The notes under the pieces are model-generated. The model was not told the origin of the DNA and made no database searches. It saw only the letters and a list, made by a program, of their open reading frames with translations. The translations under genes and the position numbers were made by a program. From positions 1,178,001 through 1,242,000 of the forward strand of contig NZ_CP011390.1 of the NCBI RefSeq assembly GCF_001644645.1: a stretch of DNA of 64,000 bases. Reading direction: 5' to 3'. Positions 61,645 to 64,000 of the stretch are shown piece after piece. Numbering within the stretch: the first letter of the stretch is position 1; each line of letters begins with the position of its first letter. The stretch is from Flavisolibacter tropicus. Its GTDB lineage: Bacteria; Bacteroidota; Bacteroidia; Chitinophagales; Chitinophagaceae.

Positions 61645-62193
61645 CTATCGTAGCCTATCTCTAACTTCCATTAGTGCAAAGCCTAGCAGGTTCTGCCCAC
61701 GCCATTGGTGCGGGTTCTTTGCCTGCATACTATCCTGCGTGAGTCCTATGCCCCAGATGGTATCCACTGGACTGGCTTCCACTATTACCTTATTGCCCGT
61801 AGCCAGCAAGTATTCCTTATAACCTTTGTTCTGGGTAAACTTGTGGTAGTTGCCTTCCTTAACAATGGTAAAACAGTGCTGCTCCCATGCAGTTGCATCA
61901 AATCTTTTCACCTGCCTACCCAAATCTTTAGCTTCTTTGGGCGTATTCGCATTGATAATCTTTTCTAATATCTCTACATCATTGAATAACCTGGCTTTAC
62001 CTGCCATCATCCTGTGTTCTGCCGTTGGGTAGGTTATTCCATCAACAACAAAGTGGGAAGGATACCATTGGCTGAAAAGAAACTTGCCAACCTGCTCTCC
62101 TGTTTTGTTGGTGTGTCCCCAGAAGAATAGGTAATCAATACTTTCGTTATTGTCGTATCGCTGTTGTAGCCAGTTTATATCATAGGAGATCAT
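61645..62193 (-). CDS. NADAR-family protein (YbiA-like)
   Basis: A 182-residue NADAR (DUF1768) protein, a fold with N-glycosidase activity on ribosylated compounds. Motifs: FFWGHT, FSQWYPSHFVVDGITYPTAE with the conserved Trp and Glu, MMAGKARLF, and DTIWGIGL plus WRGQNLLGFALMEVR near the end. Family members act in riboflavin-intermediate or NAD/ADP-ribose metabolism; some pair with DarT toxins and remove ADP-ribose from DNA guanine. No DarT gene is visible here. Confidence 0.9.
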   Translation of the reverse strand: MISYDINWLQQRYDNNESIDYLFFWGHTNKTGEQVGKFLFSQWYPSHFVVDGITYPTAEHRMMAGKARLFNDVEILEKIINANTPKEAKDLGRQVKRFDATAWEQHCFTIVKEGNYHKFTQNKGYKEYLLATGNKVIVEASPVDTIWGIGLTQDSMQAKNPHQWRGQNLLGFALMEVRDRLR

Positions 62194-62273
62194 ATAGTTA
62201 TAGTGTTTTTATTCAGAGTATTTATTTCTAGCTATAAATACTACTTATCTTTTGTTTAGTCACAGAACTAGTC

Positions 62274-62588
62274 TTATCCATTTATTATCTCAGGGTTTCG
62301 CTCAATAGCTTCTTTGAATTTAACCTGCCAGCTTACCAGATGGATGGCCGTTTCCTCTAATTGTTCATCGAAGTATATCCAACAATTACAAGCATTTGAC
62401 AACTGTTGCAAATGATCTATTTCAGTTTTTGTAATGCAGGTTCTTCCATACTCCCGTTCACCATTCACCAAAGCATCCCATAAAACATACTCTAGATTTT
62501 GTAACCAACCAGCAGAGTAGCCTGCTTTAGAAATGTCACTCATTGCATCTGCCAATGCCTGTTGCTTTTCAGTAAGATCAATTAGCAT
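62274..62588 (-). CDS. Small protein of unknown function, downstream partner of the DUF4926 gene
   Basis: 104 residues, mainly helical (KQQALADAMSDISKAGYSAG; LQNLEYVLWDALVNGERE). Not recognised. Its start overlaps the end of the DUF4926-like gene by 7 bp, so the two are coupled. A two-gene overlapping pair of small proteins in an accessory block could be an immunity or toxin-antitoxin type pair, but nothing proves it. Confidence 0.65.
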   Translation of the reverse strand: MLIDLTEKQQALADAMSDISKAGYSAGWLQNLEYVLWDALVNGEREYGRTCITKTEIDHLQQLSNACNCWIYFDEQLEETAIHLVSWQVKFKEAIERNPEIING

Positions 62589-62779
62589 GGGTGAACATCT
62601 TTAGCTTTTAAAGTAAAAGTAACCTGACCGTTATACTCAATGTTGTAACCGTCATTGTCCAGAAATTCAACCTCAACTGTTTCTTCATCCCAAACGCCAA
62701 GAATAACACCCTTCATCCCTATTTTGAGCATAGGATTGATGTCTCTTAATAATTCTATGGTCTGATATGGCTGAAACAT
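62582..62779 (-). CDS. DUF4926-like small protein
   Basis: 65 residues: beta-barrel-like pattern IELLRDINPMLKIGMKGVIL, then WDEETVEVEFLDNDGYNIEY, as in DUF4926 proteins, which have an SH3-like shape. The function of that family is unknown; members often occur with toxin or immunity genes. It overlaps the next gene. Confidence 0.65.
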   Translation of the reverse strand: MFQPYQTIELLRDINPMLKIGMKGVILGVWDEETVEVEFLDNDGYNIEYNGQVTFTLKAKDVHPC

Positions 62780-62835
62780 ATATAATAAATTAAAAGTAAA
62801 GCATGAGAGGCAACAAACATAAATTGACTTATATA

Positions 62836-62864
62836 ATTAAAAAGCCTCTCGTGATTGAGAGGCT
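62836..62864 (-). terminator. Terminator after the HsdR-N-like gene
   Basis: AGCCTCTC / GAGAGGCT stem (8 bp) with GTGATT loop, followed on the minus strand by TTTTTAAT. Confidence 0.8.
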
Positions 62865-62885
62865 AATGTCTTAGGCTATAGTATT

Positions 62886-63989
62886 TTAACCCAATTCATC
62901 AATAGGAGCTTTCAACACAACCTTGTCATACTGTTCTGCACCTTTGATTAACCGAGAGGCATATTCATAGAGTTGGTTGTTATCCTGAATCTCCACCTTT
63001 TCCTCCTTACCTGTATCAAAGAAGGTTACATGCTTCTTCTTTCCATTGAAGTGAAGCCTACAGATTGGCTTACGGTTATTATCATCTAACAAAACACCGA
63101 AGTAAGTCTGTTGGTCTCTTTGAGTGATACGACTAACATTGAATTTAGAGCATAAGATAGCACGTACAATGTAGAAGGCTTCCAACTCTTCTGCCGTTGT
63201 CTGAATCTTGTTCTCTTCTGTAGCTGTTGTAGCCGTTGCTGTTATTTCTTCCTTTTCAATCTCTTGTTGGCGTTGTTGGTCAGTAGCTAATGCTGATTTT
63301 AATCGCTCATTAATAGCATCATTAATATACTGGTGGAAGGAACGCTTTACCAGTCCACGAAACTGCTCTAATACTTTTGCCGTTACCACTGTAGGATATA
63401 CCGACTTGGCAAAGTAGCGGGTAAAATCATCTGAAGGTTCACTAATTTCATGCACAATCTTGGCTCTCAATTCTGACATGAACTTTAGTTCACTGGCTGT
63501 ATTAATGATGCTCTCTAGATTAAAATAGCTTTTATGGAACTCCTTCAGCTTTTCTACCTGTACGTCTTTGATGTCATCAATGCGAAACTCAAAGAATGGC
63601 TTTTCATCCATCTTATTGGCTTCTACTAGGTCAGTGTAGAAACGATACACAATCCCATTTGTCAGGATACCAAACTTAGCGGAAGATGTATGGAAGTAAC
63701 GGAACAACTGGCTGTTATGTGGATTTAGATCAGCCGACCAGTGTTTGCATTCAATTAAAATAATTGGCTTCTCATCTTTCAGTATTGCGTAGTCAACTTT
63801 CTCACCTTTCTTAATACCGATGTCAGCCACAAACTCTGGCACTACCTCCAACGGGTCAAATACATCGTAGCCTAAACATTGAATGAAGGGCATAATGAAG
63901 GCGTTCTTGGTAGCTTCTTCAGTTTGAATTTTATCCTTCATTTTGGCAACTCGGTCAGCAAGTTGCTTTACTTGGTCTTTGAAGTCCAT
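62886..63989 (-). CDS. HsdR N-terminal-like (PD-(D/E)xK) nuclease-domain protein
   Basis: A 367-residue protein. Residues 1-140 match the N-terminal domain of type I restriction enzymes: GEKVDYAILKDEKPIILIEC then KHW gives the D...ExK metal-binding core (about 63-82), preceded by EEATKNAFIMPFIQCLGYDV. There is no helicase. The rest is a helical spacer and a C-terminal domain (about 275-360). The family occurs as stand-alone genes in phages and islands, perhaps in defence or DNA processing. No methylase or specificity gene is seen in the window. Confidence 0.82.
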   Translation of the reverse strand: MDFKDQVKQLADRVAKMKDKIQTEEATKNAFIMPFIQCLGYDVFDPLEVVPEFVADIGIKKGEKVDYAILKDEKPIILIECKHWSADLNPHNSQLFRYFHTSSAKFGILTNGIVYRFYTDLVEANKMDEKPFFEFRIDDIKDVQVEKLKEFHKSYFNLESIINTASELKFMSELRAKIVHEISEPSDDFTRYFAKSVYPTVVTAKVLEQFRGLVKRSFHQYINDAINERLKSALATDQQRQQEIEKEEITATATTATEENKIQTTAEELEAFYIVRAILCSKFNVSRITQRDQQTYFGVLLDDNNRKPICRLHFNGKKKHVTFFDTGKEEKVEIQDNNQLYEYASRLIKGAEQYDKVVLKAPIDELG

Positions 63990-64000
63990 AAATAAACAGT

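Overview
The window looks like a chromosomal segment of a Bacteroidota bacterium, most likely of the Chitinophagaceae type. The evidence: promoters fit the Bacteroidota -7 consensus TAnnTTTG (a textbook TTTG-N17-TACCTTTG precedes kup); there is a PorP/SprF protein next to a giant adhesin with a gliding-motility (type IX secretion) C-terminal domain; there are secreted GH97 and GH5 enzymes, a sufBCDSE operon with an Rrf2 regulator, and a tmRNA whose tag ends in YAMAA. Family placement below phylum is inference from gene content.

Layout. 0-11 kb: an E2 acyltransferase, cupin, histidine-phosphatase lipoprotein, S9 peptidase, EamA transporter, then an operon mpl / DnaQ-like exonuclease / GT2. 11-15 kb: small lipoprotein with a YtxJ bacilliredoxin, an ammonium transporter behind a possible attenuator, orphan trpF. 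15-27 kb: a multi-PAS histidine kinase, transglutaminase-like and SET-domain proteins, GH97, rhodanese and MBL-rhodanese (persulfide) genes, GH5 mannanase-like enzyme, HMA-AraC regulator. 27-33 kb: SprF and an 1150-residue surface protein, pcm. 33-39.4 kb: suf operon with regulator and a palindrome over its promoter. 39.7-55.3 kb: a stress/redox-type island (UspA, REC-Crp fusion regulator, divergent glucokinase, MFP/ABC exporter, Kup, DUF892, PEBP, alpha/beta hydrolase, a His-rich 12-TM protein, two members of an unnamed small family). 55.6-58 kb: a Bacteroidota-specific orphan, 1.2 kb of mosaic repeats, and ssrA. 58.1-59.8 kb: a complete IS1182-like element with an 8-bp target duplication. 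59.8-64 kb: an accessory block (4-TM protein, lipoprotein, NADAR, an overlapping DUF4926 pair, HsdR-N-like nuclease).

The most unusual signals are outside genes. A 14-17 bp motif (AGCAAGCAATCGTT) recurs at six places, five of them clearly intergenic, within 20 kb. A mosaic of word-like repeats is shared between distant gaps, and a shared 31-bp sequence precedes two different short tandem arrays. Within genes, the best candidate for an undescribed system is the 40-55 kb island: it combines a REC-Crp fusion, FNR-like boxes, and a small protein family (41.3 kb and 48.6 kb) that appears internally duplicated.
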